Origin: Streptobacillus moniliformis DSM 12112
GTDB taxonomy: Bacteria; Fusobacteriota; Fusobacteriia; Fusobacteriales; Leptotrichiaceae
Length of the DNA stretch: 64,000 bases
Reading direction: 5' to 3'
Assembly: GCF_000024565.1 (NCBI RefSeq)
Contig: NC_013515.1
Span: 682,001 to 746,000, forward strand
Shown: positions 9,368 to 18,058 of the stretch, one piece after another
How the letters are laid out: each line of letters opens with the position of its first letter
Numbering within the stretch: the first letter of the stretch is position 1
Made by a program: the position numbers and the translations under genes
Notes under the pieces: generated by a model
The model's input: only the letters and a program-made list of their open reading frames with translations
What the model was told of the DNA's origin: nothing
Database searches by the model: none

Positions 9368-9915
9368 GAATTACATCTGGATATTTAAAAAATAGAGTTA
9401 TTTTAAGTAGAATTGGAAAAGAAACTAGACCTACTCTTGAAAGAGTGAAAGAAGCAATTTATAGTATTATTTCAACTAAGGTTGAAGACGCTATCTTTTT
9501 AGATCTTTATTCAGGTACTGGGAATATGTCTTTTGAAGCTATGAGCCGTGGTGCAAATAGAGCTGTAATGATTGAAATGGATAAAGAGGCATTAAGGGTA
9601 ATTATTGAAAATGTTAATAATTTAAATCTTGATAAAAAGTGTAGAGCATATAAAAATGATGTTATGCGTGCTATTGAAATATTAGAAAATAAGAATGAAA
9701 AGTTTGATATAATTTTTATGGACCCTCCATATAAAGAAAATCTTACAGAAAAAACATTAAAAAAACTTTCTAATCATGATATTTTAGATAAAGATGGTAT
9801 AATAATTTGTGAACATGGTAAATATGAAAAATTATCAGATGAAATTGGAAATTTTGTTAAATTTGATGAGAGAGAATATAATAAAAAAATAGTAACTTTT
9901 TATAAGAAAAAATAG
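9364..9915 (+). CDS. rsmD: 16S rRNA (guanine(966)-N2)-methyltransferase
   Basis: A 183-residue RsmD-family Rossmann methyltransferase. Motif I is DLYSGTGNMSFEA and the catalytic motif is FMDPPYKEN (the D/NPPY of N2-guanine methylases). The N-terminal ISGYLKNR / TRPTLERVKEAIYSI block is typical of RsmD. It overlaps queA by four bases (ATGA) and is followed by xseB with a ribosome-binding site on its stop codon. Confidence 0.94.
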   Translation: MRITSGYLKNRVILSRIGKETRPTLERVKEAIYSIISTKVEDAIFLDLYSGTGNMSFEAMSRGANRAVMIEMDKEALRVIIENVNNLNLDKKCRAYKNDVMRAIEILENKNEKFDIIFMDPPYKENLTEKTLKKLSNHDILDKDGIIICEHGKYEKLSDEIGNFVKFDEREYNKKIVTFYKKK

Positions 9916-9923
9916 GAGTGAAT

Positions 9924-10121
9924 ATGGCTAAAAAAAATTTTGAAACAATTTTAGAAGAGATTAAAGAAAGTATAATTAAATTAGAAAGTTTTGATATCTC
10001 TTTAGATGATTCCATAACTGAATATGAAAAAGCTATTAAATTAATAAAAGAAGCTGAAAAGAAATTGAAAGAAGTTGAAGGTAAATTAGAAGTAATAAAA
10101 ATAAATGTTGAGAAAGAATAG
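9924..10121 (+). CDS. xseB: exodeoxyribonuclease VII small subunit
   Basis: A 65-residue protein with the XseB pattern: FETILEEIKESI, LDDSITEYEKAIKLI and KLKEVEGKLEV, predicted as a helical hairpin. It is the small subunit that joins the XseA nuclease to digest single-stranded DNA; xseA is not in the window. ATG 9924 is preferred because AGGAG (9914-9918) is correctly spaced; an in-frame GTG at 9918 would sit inside that site. Its neighbour downstream is the prenyl synthase, a common pairing. Confidence 0.92.
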   Translation: MAKKNFETILEEIKESIIKLESFDISLDDSITEYEKAIKLIKEAEKKLKEVEGKLEVIKINVEKE

Positions 10122-10124
10122 TTT

Positions 10125-10973
10125 ATGGAAATTTATTTACAAAATATTAGAAAAGATATAGATAAAAGTATAAGAAAAGTACTAAAAAAACATAAATCAA
10201 TAAAAGAAATTGATGATATGTTAGAATACGGTGTACTTTTAGGTGGCAAAAGAATAAGACCATCTATTATGTATATACTTGCCAATGTATATAAGAAAGA
10301 TAAAAAATGTATAGAAAATGAAGCAGTTTCTATAGAATTAATACATGCATATTCTTTAATACATGATGATCTTCCATGTATGGATAATGATAATTATAGA
10401 AGAGGGAATTTAACTGTTCATAAAAAGTATGGAGAAGCAAATGCAGTTCTTGTGGGAGATGCTTTATTAACACTTGCTTTTTCAGTACTGGCAGAATCTG
10501 AATACTCTAATAAGTATAGCATAGTTGCTCTTTCATATTATTCAGGGCATAAGGGAATGATATTAGGGCAATATTTAGATTTGTTAAATGAAAATAAGGC
10601 TGATATTAATTTTGATGAGTTAATGGAAATACATTTAAATAAAACTGCTATGCTTTTAATGGCTTCAGTTGAAATTGCAGCAATTAGTTTATCTATAAAT
10701 ACAGAGGCTAGAAATGCTCTTAGAAAATATATATTGTATCTTGGACTTGCTTACCAAATACAAGATGATATTTTAGAAATGGAATCTAGTTTTGAGAAAA
10801 TTGGAAAAGAAAATACTGATGAAAAAAATAATAAATCTACTTTTCCTAAAATATTAGGATTAGAAAAATCTAAAATATTAAAAGAAAAATTTACAAATGA
10901 TGCAATAGAAATAGTGAAAGGCAATCAAAAATTAATTGATTTTGCATATTATTTGTTAAATAGGGAGTATTAA
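10125..10973 (+). CDS. ispA: polyprenyl (farnesyl/geranylgeranyl) diphosphate synthase
   Basis: A 282-residue trans-prenyltransferase with the first Asp-rich motif HDDLPCMDND (DDxxxxD bacterial short-chain type), the GGKRIRP substrate site and second Asp-rich motif YQIQDDILE. These condense IPP with allylic diphosphates to make the isoprenoid precursor for undecaprenyl carrier lipids. The chain-length region fits a short-chain (C15-C20) synthase, but exact product length is not certain. Three bases separate it from xseB and its stop overlaps the next start (TAATG). Confidence 0.92.
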   Translation: MEIYLQNIRKDIDKSIRKVLKKHKSIKEIDDMLEYGVLLGGKRIRPSIMYILANVYKKDKKCIENEAVSIELIHAYSLIHDDLPCMDNDNYRRGNLTVHKKYGEANAVLVGDALLTLAFSVLAESEYSNKYSIVALSYYSGHKGMILGQYLDLLNENKADINFDELMEIHLNKTAMLLMASVEIAAISLSINTEARNALRKYILYLGLAYQIQDDILEMESSFEKIGKENTDEKNNKSTFPKILGLEKSKILKEKFTNDAIEIVKGNQKLIDFAYYLLNREY

Positions 10974-11722
10974 TGTTTAAAGAAGAAAATAACTTATATA
11001 TCATAGATGAATTTTTAAAATATAACTGTATTGCTGCTTTTACAAAAAAAGAATTAGGAAATATGGCAGACTATATTAATAATGGTAATCCTAAAATCAA
11101 TAGAGAAAAAGCACTTTCTTTATTGGGAATTAATGATAAAAAAATTGTCTTTGCATTACAAAGGCATACAGATAAAATTATTGATATATCTAATGGTGTT
11201 GATGTTGATAAATTAATAAATATTGAAAATATTGATGGTTTTGTAACTATGAGAAAAGATATAGCTATATTTACTTTTTATGCAGATTGTTTACCTATTT
11301 ATATACTTGATAAAAAAAATGGAGCATATGGATGTGTACATTCTGGTTGGGTAGGTACAACAAAAGTTATAATACATAAATTGATTGATAAGATGATAGA
11401 AAAGTATAATAGTAAAAAAGAAGATCTATTAATAGGTCTTGGTATAGGAATACATGTTGATGATTATGAGGTAGGTATTGAATTTTTTGAAAATTTTAAA
11501 AAGATATTTCCAAATCATTTTAAGACATGTTTTAAAGAAATTAATGGTAAAATATTTTACGATAACACATTATTAAATAAATTATTGGCACTAGATTATG
11601 GAATATTAGAATCTAATATAATTATAGATGATAGAGGAGTGAAAAAAGCTAATACCTTTTCACATAGATTAGATAAAGAAAATATTGGACGTTCTGCTGC
11701 AATAATAACAATAAAGGAGTAA
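10973..11722 (+). CDS. pgeF: peptidoglycan editing factor PgeF (laccase-domain, YfiH family)
   Basis: A 249-residue multicopper-like 'laccase domain' protein. Metal ligands are seen in QRHTDKI, FYADCLPIYI and CVHSGWVGTTK, which carry the conserved His/Cys/His set. Family members correct misincorporated Ser in cell-wall precursors and have purine nucleoside/polyphenol activities in vitro. It overlaps ispA by one base and is spaced one base from the next ORF, so it is inside the operon. Confidence 0.9.
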   Translation: MFKEENNLYIIDEFLKYNCIAAFTKKELGNMADYINNGNPKINREKALSLLGINDKKIVFALQRHTDKIIDISNGVDVDKLINIENIDGFVTMRKDIAIFTFYADCLPIYILDKKNGAYGCVHSGWVGTTKVIIHKLIDKMIEKYNSKKEDLLIGLGIGIHVDDYEVGIEFFENFKKIFPNHFKTCFKEINGKIFYDNTLLNKLLALDYGILESNIIIDDRGVKKANTFSHRLDKENIGRSAAIITIKE

Positions 11723-11723
11723 A

Positions 11724-12017
11724 ATGCAACAAAAAAATAGGTTAATTTCTATTTTTATGCTTTCACTTTTATTTGTTATAATGAATAATAAAACTTTGAA
11801 TAATTCAGGTAATAATATTCATATTAATAGAATAATAACAAGCTTTTTAAAAATAGAAAAAAAAGAGAATGAAAATATAAATATAGAAAATAATATAGAA
11901 AAGTTTTTTCTTAAAAATATAAAAATAGTGAGAAAAAATAATATAATATTTTTTTGGAATAATTTTTTTACTTATAATAAAATTTATGGTAGAAATAATT
12001 TGAAATATATAGAATAG
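11724..12017 (+). CDS. small hypothetical membrane-anchored protein
   Basis: I do not recognise this 97-residue protein. An N-terminal hydrophobic segment (about residues 7-20, LISIFMLSLLFVIM) could be a membrane anchor or signal sequence. The rest is a basic, Asn/Lys/Ile-rich tail. The start has a good ribosome-binding site (AAAGGAG) placed on the end of pgeF, which supports it being expressed. It sits between pgeF and secA within the operon. Function unknown. Confidence 0.6.
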   Translation: MQQKNRLISIFMLSLLFVIMNNKTLNNSGNNIHINRIITSFLKIEKKENENINIENNIEKFFLKNIKIVRKNNIIFFWNNFFTYNKIYGRNNLKYIE

Positions 12018-12060
12018 AAATTTACTTTTTTAAAATATATAAAATAATAAAGGAGTAAAA

Positions 12061-14664
12061 ATGAAAATAATAGATATAATTAATAAAATATTTGGTTCAT
12101 CAGATGAAAAAATAATTAAAAAGATGAGAAAACAAGTAGAAAAAATTAATGAATTAGAGCCGTATATGGAATCTTTAAGTGATGAAGAATTAAAGGCAAA
12201 AACACAAGAATTTAAAAATAGATTATCACAAGGTGAAACATTAGATGATTTATTAGTTGAAGCTTTTGCTGTAGTTAGAGAAGCTGCAAAAAGATTAACA
12301 GGCATGAGAATATATGATGTTCAGTTAATAGGATCAATGATAATACATAGTGGTAAAATTGCAGAGATGAAAACAGGAGAAGGAAAAACTCTTATGTCAA
12401 CTTTAGCAATATATTTAAATGCTTTAACTGGTAAAGGAGTACATGTAGTTACAGTAAATGATTATCTAGCTAAAAGAGATAGAGATACTATGTCGCATAT
12501 TTATGACTTTTTAGGTTTAACTTCAGGGGTAATAATAGCTAACTTAGATAATGAAACTAGAAGAGAACAATATAATTGTGATATAACTTATGGTACAAAT
12601 AATGAATTTGGATTTGATTATTTAAGAGATAATATGGTTCATGATCCAAGTGAAAAAGTTCAAAGAGAACATAATTATGCTATAGTTGATGAAATAGATT
12701 CAATTTTAATAGATGAGGCTAGAACTCCATTAATAATATCTGGTCCAGCAGAAGAAACAACACATTGGTATGATGTATTTGCTAATGTAGTTTTAAGATT
12801 AAAAAGAAGCTATAAAACAGAAGAGATCAAAGATAAGAAAAATACTATTATTCCAGATGAAGATTGGGAAGACTATGAAGTTGATGAAAAGGCTAAAACT
12901 GTTACAATAACTGATAAAGGTATAAAAAATGTTGAAAAAATATTACAAATTGATAATCTTTATTCGCCACAATATGTTGAATTAACTCACTTTTTATCAC
13001 AGGCTTTAAAGGCTAAAGAATTATTTAAAAGAGATAGAGATTATATAATTAATGAAAAAGATGAAGTTATTATAGTTGATGAGTTTACAGGTAGATTAAT
13101 GGATGGTAGAAGATATTCTGATGGACTACATCAAGCTATAGAAGCTAAGGAACATTTAAAAGTTGCTGGAGAAAATCAAACACTTGCAACAATTACATTA
13201 CAAAATTATTTCAGAATGTATAAAAAATTATCGGGTATGACAGGTACTGCAAAAACTGAAGAAGAAGAATTTAAACAAATATATAAACTTGGAGTTGTAG
13301 TTGTTCCTACTAATAAGCCTGTAATAAGAAAAGATTTACCTGATGTAATATATCAAACAACTAAGGCTAAATATAGAGCTATAGTTAATAAAATTATTGA
13401 ATTATTTGAAAAAGGTCAACCAGTTTTAGTTGGAACTGCATCTATAGAGCATTCAGAATTACTTTCATCATATTTAACTAAGGCTAGAATACCTCATGAG
13501 GTTTTAAATGCTAAATACCATGAAAGAGAAGCAGATATTATTGCACAGGCAGGTAGATATAAAAATGTTACTATTGCAACTAATATGGCGGGACGTGGAA
13601 CAGATATTAAATTAGGTGGAGATCCAGATTCATTAGCAGTTAAAGTTGCAGAACGTGGAACACCAGAATATTATGAAGCATATAAAACATATGAAAAGGA
13701 ATGTCAAGAAAACAAAGAAAAAGTTCTTAAAGCAGGAGGATTATTTATTCTAGGAACAGAAAGACATGAAAGTCGTAGAATTGATAATCAGTTAAGAGGA
13801 AGGGCTGGACGTCAAGGAGATACAGGAGCTTCAGAATTTTATTTATCATTAGAAGATGATTTAATGAGATTATTTGGTGGAGATAGACTTAAATCAATGA
13901 TGAGAGCTTTAAATATACCTGAAGATGAAGATATTAGACATAAAAGAATATCTAAAGCTGTTGAAAATGCACAAAGAAGAATTGAAAGTAGAAATTTCTC
14001 TATAAGAAAAAATCTTATTGAATATGATGATGTAAATAATAAACAAAGAGAAGTTATATATAAACAAAGAGATCAAATATTATACAACAAGGAACTTAGA
14101 GAACTAATATATGATATGATTGATAATACAGTTGTTTCTACTGTAGATGATATATTATCATCTAATAATAATGCAGAATGGGATTTTGAAAATCTTAATT
14201 CAAAAATTTATGAAATATATGGTTTTGATTTACCTGAATCTGTGTATAAGGCTAAAAAATTAGATGAAATATATGATATATTATATAATGAAGTTAAAAA
14301 TAGATATGATAATAAAGTATTAGAAATAGGTGAAGAACAATTTTCAAGAATTGAAAGATATATTATGCTTGAAGTATTAGATCAAAAATGGAGACAAAAT
14401 TTAAAAGATCTAACAGAGTTAAGAGAAGGAATAAATTTACAATCTTATGGGCAAAAAAATCCTGTTAATGAATATAAGATATCAAGTACAGATATATATA
14501 ATGATATGATAGATGGTATTAATAGAGAAACAACATCATTCTTATTGAAATTAAAATTAAATGTGCCTGAAGAATTAACTACAGTAAATGAAGAAATTAT
14601 TGAAGCAGATAATGAAAATTTTGAATTTAAAAGTAGAAGAGAAAGAATGGAAGAAAATGAATAA
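12061..14664 (+). CDS. secA: protein translocase ATPase SecA
   Basis: An 867-residue SecA motor that drives preprotein export through SecYEG. Walker A is MKTGEGKTLM, Walker B region VDEIDSILIDEA, and the second motor domain has MAGRGTDIKLGG and the GRAGRQGD arginine finger. The wing, helical scaffold and IRA regions are present. The C-terminus ends RRERMEENE: the usual linker and zinc-binding CxCGSG...CC/CH tail that binds SecB and phospholipids is absent, as in several other low-G+C bacteria. The AAAGGAG ribosome-binding site is 43 bases after the preceding ORF. Confidence 0.97.
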   Translation: MKIIDIINKIFGSSDEKIIKKMRKQVEKINELEPYMESLSDEELKAKTQEFKNRLSQGETLDDLLVEAFAVVREAAKRLTGMRIYDVQLIGSMIIHSGKIAEMKTGEGKTLMSTLAIYLNALTGKGVHVVTVNDYLAKRDRDTMSHIYDFLGLTSGVIIANLDNETRREQYNCDITYGTNNEFGFDYLRDNMVHDPSEKVQREHNYAIVDEIDSILIDEARTPLIISGPAEETTHWYDVFANVVLRLKRSYKTEEIKDKKNTIIPDEDWEDYEVDEKAKTVTITDKGIKNVEKILQIDNLYSPQYVELTHFLSQALKAKELFKRDRDYIINEKDEVIIVDEFTGRLMDGRRYSDGLHQAIEAKEHLKVAGENQTLATITLQNYFRMYKKLSGMTGTAKTEEEEFKQIYKLGVVVVPTNKPVIRKDLPDVIYQTTKAKYRAIVNKIIELFEKGQPVLVGTASIEHSELLSSYLTKARIPHEVLNAKYHEREADIIAQAGRYKNVTIATNMAGRGTDIKLGGDPDSLAVKVAERGTPEYYEAYKTYEKECQENKEKVLKAGGLFILGTERHESRRIDNQLRGRAGRQGDTGASEFYLSLEDDLMRLFGGDRLKSMMRALNIPEDEDIRHKRISKAVENAQRRIESRNFSIRKNLIEYDDVNNKQREVIYKQRDQILYNKELRELIYDMIDNTVVSTVDDILSSNNNAEWDFENLNSKIYEIYGFDLPESVYKAKKLDEIYDILYNEVKNRYDNKVLEIGEEQFSRIERYIMLEVLDQKWRQNLKDLTELREGINLQSYGQKNPVNEYKISSTDIYNDMIDGINRETTSFLLKLKLNVPEELTTVNEEIIEADNENFEFKSRRERMEENE

Positions 14665-14690
14665 ATCTTTTATTTTAAGGAAGTTAAATC

Positions 14691-15326
14691 ATGATTAATA
14701 GGATTATAAAAAAAGAAGACATATATGAAGTTATGTATAATGAACTTTATTCTAAAAATGAAAATTTGATTTTTAAAGAAGAAAAAAAATTTGAAACTTT
14801 ATTAGAAGATGATAAAACAAAATTAAAGCAACTAGCTAAAATTAAATTTAAAATGAAAAAATTTTTTTATGATATTCAATTTAAAAAACTTTTTGATTTA
14901 TTTAATAGTGATGACAATTTTGCTAAATCACATACATTCATAACTAACACTTTAAATAGACTTGAAATAACAAAGGCAACAAAAGAAGTAAGTGATGAAA
15001 ATATGTTTGGTTATAAAAGTATTGTTATTCATTCAGATATATTAGAAAATCTACAAAATAGATTAATATGCGATAAAGGTTGCCCTCTTAATTCTTCTAA
15101 AGTAGAAGATGAATTAAGATTAAAAATTATACTTAATAATGATATAACATTAAATCAAAAAGGAGAATATATATCATATATCTTAGGTGATAAAATTTAT
15201 GATTTTAATGTTAATGTTGTTAATGAAGAAAAAAATAATAAAGTTATTACAAATATTAAATATAGCCTTGATGTTATAAAACATGATGATTTAATATATA
15301 TTAGTAGAATAATTAGCAAAGATTAG
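14691..15326 (+). CDS. hypothetical protein downstream of secA
   Basis: I do not recognise this 211-residue protein. It has no signal peptide or membrane segment. The N-terminal half is Lys/Glu-rich and helical; the C-terminal half (about residues 120-211) looks beta-rich. Two cysteines occur close together (LICDKGCPL, near residue 148), which may be functional. It starts 27 bases after secA, so it is probably the last gene of the prfA-secA operon. The next gene has its own promoter just beyond the stop. Confidence 0.65.
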   Translation: MINRIIKKEDIYEVMYNELYSKNENLIFKEEKKFETLLEDDKTKLKQLAKIKFKMKKFFYDIQFKKLFDLFNSDDNFAKSHTFITNTLNRLEITKATKEVSDENMFGYKSIVIHSDILENLQNRLICDKGCPLNSSKVEDELRLKIILNNDITLNQKGEYISYILGDKIYDFNVNVVNEEKNNKVITNIKYSLDVIKHDDLIYISRIISKD

Positions 15327-15334
15327 ATATACAC

Positions 15335-15363
15335 TTGTAATTTATTTAAATATGTGATATTAT
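15335..15363 (+). promoter_or_regulatory. promoter of the metNIQ attenuator
   Basis: TTGTAA at 15335-15340 and TATTAT at 15358-15363, spacing 17. The predicted start near 15370 leaves only about ten bases before the leader-peptide ribosome-binding site, typical of attenuator transcripts. Confidence 0.75.
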
Positions 15364-15393
15364 ACCTTTGTAATAATTTTGGAGGATAAAAAT

Positions 15394-15441
15394 ATGATAA
15401 ATAAAGTAGTTACATTTAAAATGAATATGATGCACATGTAG
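15394..15441 (+). CDS. methionine-rich leader peptide of metNIQ
   Basis: A 15-codon ORF (MINKVVTFKMNMMHM) with a GGAGG ribosome-binding site at 15381-15385, ideally spaced. Five of 15 codons are Met, four of them among the last six (positions 10, 12, 13, 15). It is the first ORF of the transcript of the methionine ABC transporter and ends just before a hairpin series that includes a rho-independent terminator. This is the layout of ribosome-mediated attenuation leaders (as in trp or his operons), here suited to sense charged Met-tRNA. That role is inferred from sequence; I know of no named family for it. Confidence 0.75.
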   Translation: MINKVVTFKMNMMHM

Positions 15442-15445
15442 AAAT

Positions 15446-15500
15446 GCTTGTATCTTTTGGTACAAGCCATTTGTGTTTGTGCCTTGAATGTAGCTATATA
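15446..15500 (+). promoter_or_regulatory. pause hairpin and antiterminator segment of Met attenuator
   Basis: A hairpin begins four bases after the leader stop: GCTTGTATC (15446-15454) pairs with GGTACAAGC (15459-15467) around a TTTT loop. Then GTGCCTTGA (15479-15487) can pair, with one bulged T, with TCAGGCAC (15503-15510), the left arm of the terminator, giving an antiterminator. Further, GCACA inside the leader Met codons (15432-15436) is complementary to TGTGC (15478-15482), so leader RNA free of a stalled ribosome could block the antiterminator. The pairings are read from sequence; the switching order is inference. Confidence 0.6.
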
Positions 15501-15531
15501 AGTCAGGCACTAAAGCCTGACTTTTTATTTT
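15501..15531 (+). terminator. attenuator terminator before metN
   Basis: Perfect 8-bp stem AGTCAGGC (15501-15508) / GCCTGACT (15515-15522) with a 6-base loop, followed by TTTTATTTT. It lies after the leader peptide and directly before the metN ribosome-binding site (AAGGAGG), so it must be bypassed for expression. Confidence 0.88.
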
Positions 15532-15542
15532 AAGGAGGAATA

Positions 15543-16520
15543 ATGTCATACTTAGTGATAAAAAATTTAACCAAAAAATTTAATGAAAAAATAGCTGTAG
15601 ATGATGTAAACTTAGAAATATCAAAGGGAGAAATATTCGGTATAATTGGTTTATCTGGTGCTGGAAAATCAACTTTAATTAGAATGATAAATAAGTTGGA
15701 AAGCCCTACATTAGGAACAATTTATAATGAAAATAAAGATATATTTAAATTTAATGATATAGAAATTAGGGAATATAGAAAAAAAACATCAATGATATTT
15801 CAAAGCTTTAATTTATTATCATCTAGGACAGTATTTGAAAATGTAGCCCTGCCATTAGAGATATCAAAATTTTCAAAAAATGAAATTACTGAAAAAGTGA
15901 ATGAACTTCTTATGTTAGTGGGACTGGATAAATTTAAAAATGAATATGTAAATAATTTAAGTGGAGGTCAGAAACAAAGAGTGGCTATTGCAAGAGCACT
16001 TTCTACTAATCCAGATATATTATTATCAGATGAATCTACTTCAAGTTTAGATCCTATAACTTCTAATTCAATATTGGAATTACTAAAAGATATAAATAGA
16101 AAATTAGGAATTACTATAATACTTATAACTCATCAAATGGAAGTTATAAAAAAAATATGTGATAGAGTTGCTGTTATGAAAGATGGTAAAGTAATAGAAG
16201 TATCAACAGTTAAAGAATTATTTATTAATCCTAAAACTAGTTTTTCAAGAGAGTTAATAAGTGATTTAAAAATAGAAGTTCAAAAAGGAAAAGAAAATAC
16301 ATTAAGTTTAATATTTGATGGTGAACAAGCTGATAAACCATATGTTTCAGAATTAACTAGAAAGTTTAACTTAGATATTAATATATTAGGTGGATCAATT
16401 GATACGTTAGCAAGTGGGATTAAAGTAGGTCATTTAAATATAAGTTTAGAAACAAATAATATTAATGAAGTAATAAATTGGTTAGAAAATGTTGGAATTA
16501 AGGTAGAGGTGGTAAAATGA
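15543..16520 (+). CDS. metN: methionine ABC transporter ATP-binding protein
   Basis: A 325-residue ABC ATPase. Walker A is GLSGAGKST (near residue 38), the signature is LSGGQKQR and Walker B is ILLSDESTSSLD. A C-terminal extension (about residues 250-325) is the NIL/ACT-like domain that in MetN binds methionine and inhibits transport. With MetI and MetQ downstream it forms a D/L-methionine importer at the cytoplasmic membrane. The stop overlaps metI by four bases. It has a strong AAGGAGG site placed after the attenuator terminator. Confidence 0.96.
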   Translation: MSYLVIKNLTKKFNEKIAVDDVNLEISKGEIFGIIGLSGAGKSTLIRMINKLESPTLGTIYNENKDIFKFNDIEIREYRKKTSMIFQSFNLLSSRTVFENVALPLEISKFSKNEITEKVNELLMLVGLDKFKNEYVNNLSGGQKQRVAIARALSTNPDILLSDESTSSLDPITSNSILELLKDINRKLGITIILITHQMEVIKKICDRVAVMKDGKVIEVSTVKELFINPKTSFSRELISDLKIEVQKGKENTLSLIFDGEQADKPYVSELTRKFNLDINILGGSIDTLASGIKVGHLNISLETNNINEVINWLENVGIKVEVVK

Positions 16521-17161
16521 TTATTAAATCTATATTTGAAACTATATATATGATATCTGTGGCAATAATTATTGCAAGTATAATTGGATTTCCACTAGGT
16601 ATTTTACTTTCAATTACAAAAGAGGGTTCTATTTCAGAGAATAAGACTTTAAATAAAATTCTTGATTTAGTAATAGTTAATATAACAAGATCTATACCTT
16701 TTGTAATTTTGATTGTACTTTTAATTCCTTTATCGAGATTAATAGTTGGTAAATCATATGGTACAACTGCATTTATTATTCCATTATCTATAGGAACTGC
16801 ACCATTTGTTGCTAGAATTATAGAAAATTCATTAAATGAGGTTAGTTATGGATTAATAGAGGCAGCTATTTCAATGGGTGCAACTAATAAAGATATAGTT
16901 TTTAAAGTTTTAATACCTGAGGCAATACCTTCAATAATTAATGGATTAACTTTAACTTTAATTTCACTTGTAGGTTTTTCTGCTATTGCTGGAATAATAG
17001 GTGGAGGGGGATTAGGAAATTTGGCCGTTATAGAAGGTTTTCAAAGAGGAAATTATAAATTGATGTATTTATCAACATTTATATTAATAATAATAGTTCA
17101 AATAATACAGTTTATAGGAACTAAGATAGTAAAATATATTGAAAAGAAAAGAGGAAGATAA
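16517..17161 (+). CDS. metI: methionine ABC transporter permease
   Basis: A 214-residue permease with about five hydrophobic segments and the BPD_transp_1 EAA loop (YGLIEAAISMGATNKDI..VLIPEA), which docks to MetN. Motifs NITRSIPFVILI and AGIIGGGGLGNLA are typical of MetI. It overlaps metN by four bases and ends one base before the metQ start. Confidence 0.95.
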   Translation: MIIKSIFETIYMISVAIIIASIIGFPLGILLSITKEGSISENKTLNKILDLVIVNITRSIPFVILIVLLIPLSRLIVGKSYGTTAFIIPLSIGTAPFVARIIENSLNEVSYGLIEAAISMGATNKDIVFKVLIPEAIPSIINGLTLTLISLVGFSAIAGIIGGGGLGNLAVIEGFQRGNYKLMYLSTFILIIIVQIIQFIGTKIVKYIEKKRGR

Positions 17162-17162
17162 A

Positions 17163-17957
17163 ATGTTTAAAAAAATAATATTAGCAATATTAACATTCGT
17201 TTTAATATCATGTGCAGGTGGTAAAGGTGAAAATGAGAGTACAAAAAAATTAATTTTAGGAGTTTCTCCAATACCACATAAAGAAATAGTAGAATTTATT
17301 AAAGATGATTTAATTTCTGAAGGAATAGATCTTGAAATAGTAGTGTTTAATGATTATGTTCAACCTAATATATCATTAAATGATGGAAGTATAGATGCTA
17401 ACTATTTCCAACATATACCATATATGGAATCATTTGGAATAGAAAATAATATAGATATGGTTAGTGCTGGTGCAATACATTTAGAACCTTTAAAAGCTTA
17501 TTCAAATACAGTTAAAAGTATAGAAGAAATAAAAGAAGGATCAGAAGTTTTGATACCAAATGATCCTACAAATAGAGGAAGAGCTTTATTATTATTAGAT
17601 GCTTCAGGATTAATTAAATTAAATAATAGAGATAAATTAGATGCACGTATTTCTGATATTGTAGAAAATCCTAAAAAATTAGTAATTACAAGTTTAAATT
17701 CTGAGCAAATTGCACCAAGATTATCTGAGGTTACATTAGCTATTATTAATACAAATAATGCTCTTGCATCAGGTATAACAGGAGATAAGGCAGTAATAGT
17801 TGAAGGAAAAGATTCACCTTATGTTAATGTAATAGCAGTTTTAAGAGGTAAAGAAAATGATGAAAAAATACAAAAATTAGTTAAAGTATTACAAAGTGAT
17901 AAGGTGAAGAAATTCATAACTGAAAAGTATAATGGAGAAGTAGAAGCTGGATTTTAA
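17163..17957 (+). CDS. metQ: methionine-binding lipoprotein
   Basis: A 264-residue MetQ/NlpA-family lipoprotein. The signal peptide ends in the lipobox LISC (Cys about residue 17), followed by LGVSPIPHKEIVEFI, the typical start of the fold, and DANYFQHIPYME, TNRGRALLLL and NTNNALASG, which line the methionine site. It delivers methionine to MetNI at the outer face of the cytoplasmic membrane. ATG 17163 was chosen because it gives the complete signal peptide and has GAGGAAG upstream. Last gene of the attenuated operon. Confidence 0.95.
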   Translation: MFKKIILAILTFVLISCAGGKGENESTKKLILGVSPIPHKEIVEFIKDDLISEGIDLEIVVFNDYVQPNISLNDGSIDANYFQHIPYMESFGIENNIDMVSAGAIHLEPLKAYSNTVKSIEEIKEGSEVLIPNDPTNRGRALLLLDASGLIKLNNRDKLDARISDIVENPKKLVITSLNSEQIAPRLSEVTLAIINTNNALASGITGDKAVIVEGKDSPYVNVIAVLRGKENDEKIQKLVKVLQSDKVKKFITEKYNGEVEAGF

Positions 17958-17978
17958 TTTGAGTAAATATAATATATT

Positions 17979-18013
17979 AGACTAAGTTAAATTAAATTGA
18001 CTTAGTCTTTTTT
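17979..18013 (+). terminator. terminator of metNIQ
   Basis: Nine-base-pair stem AGACTAAGT (17979-17987) / ACTTAGTCT (18000-18008) followed by TTTTT. Its right arm overlaps the -35 box of the next promoter. Confidence 0.85.
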
Positions 18014-18025
18014 GTTTAGTATAAT
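17997..18025 (+). promoter_or_regulatory. promoter of the AI-2E-type permease, embedded in the upstream terminator
   Basis: TTGACT at 17997-18002 and TATAAT at 18020-18025, spacing 17. The -35 box and the spacer contain the right arm and T-tract of the metQ terminator. Confidence 0.75.
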
Positions 18026-18058
18026 TGTTATATATTAATAAGAAATGAGTGTGATAAA

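Noticed and set aside
15327-15542. T-box or SAM riboswitch before metNIQ
   Set aside because: The leader is only about 150 bases, has no T-box sequence and no room for a SAM-I core; the features seen fit a leader-peptide attenuator.
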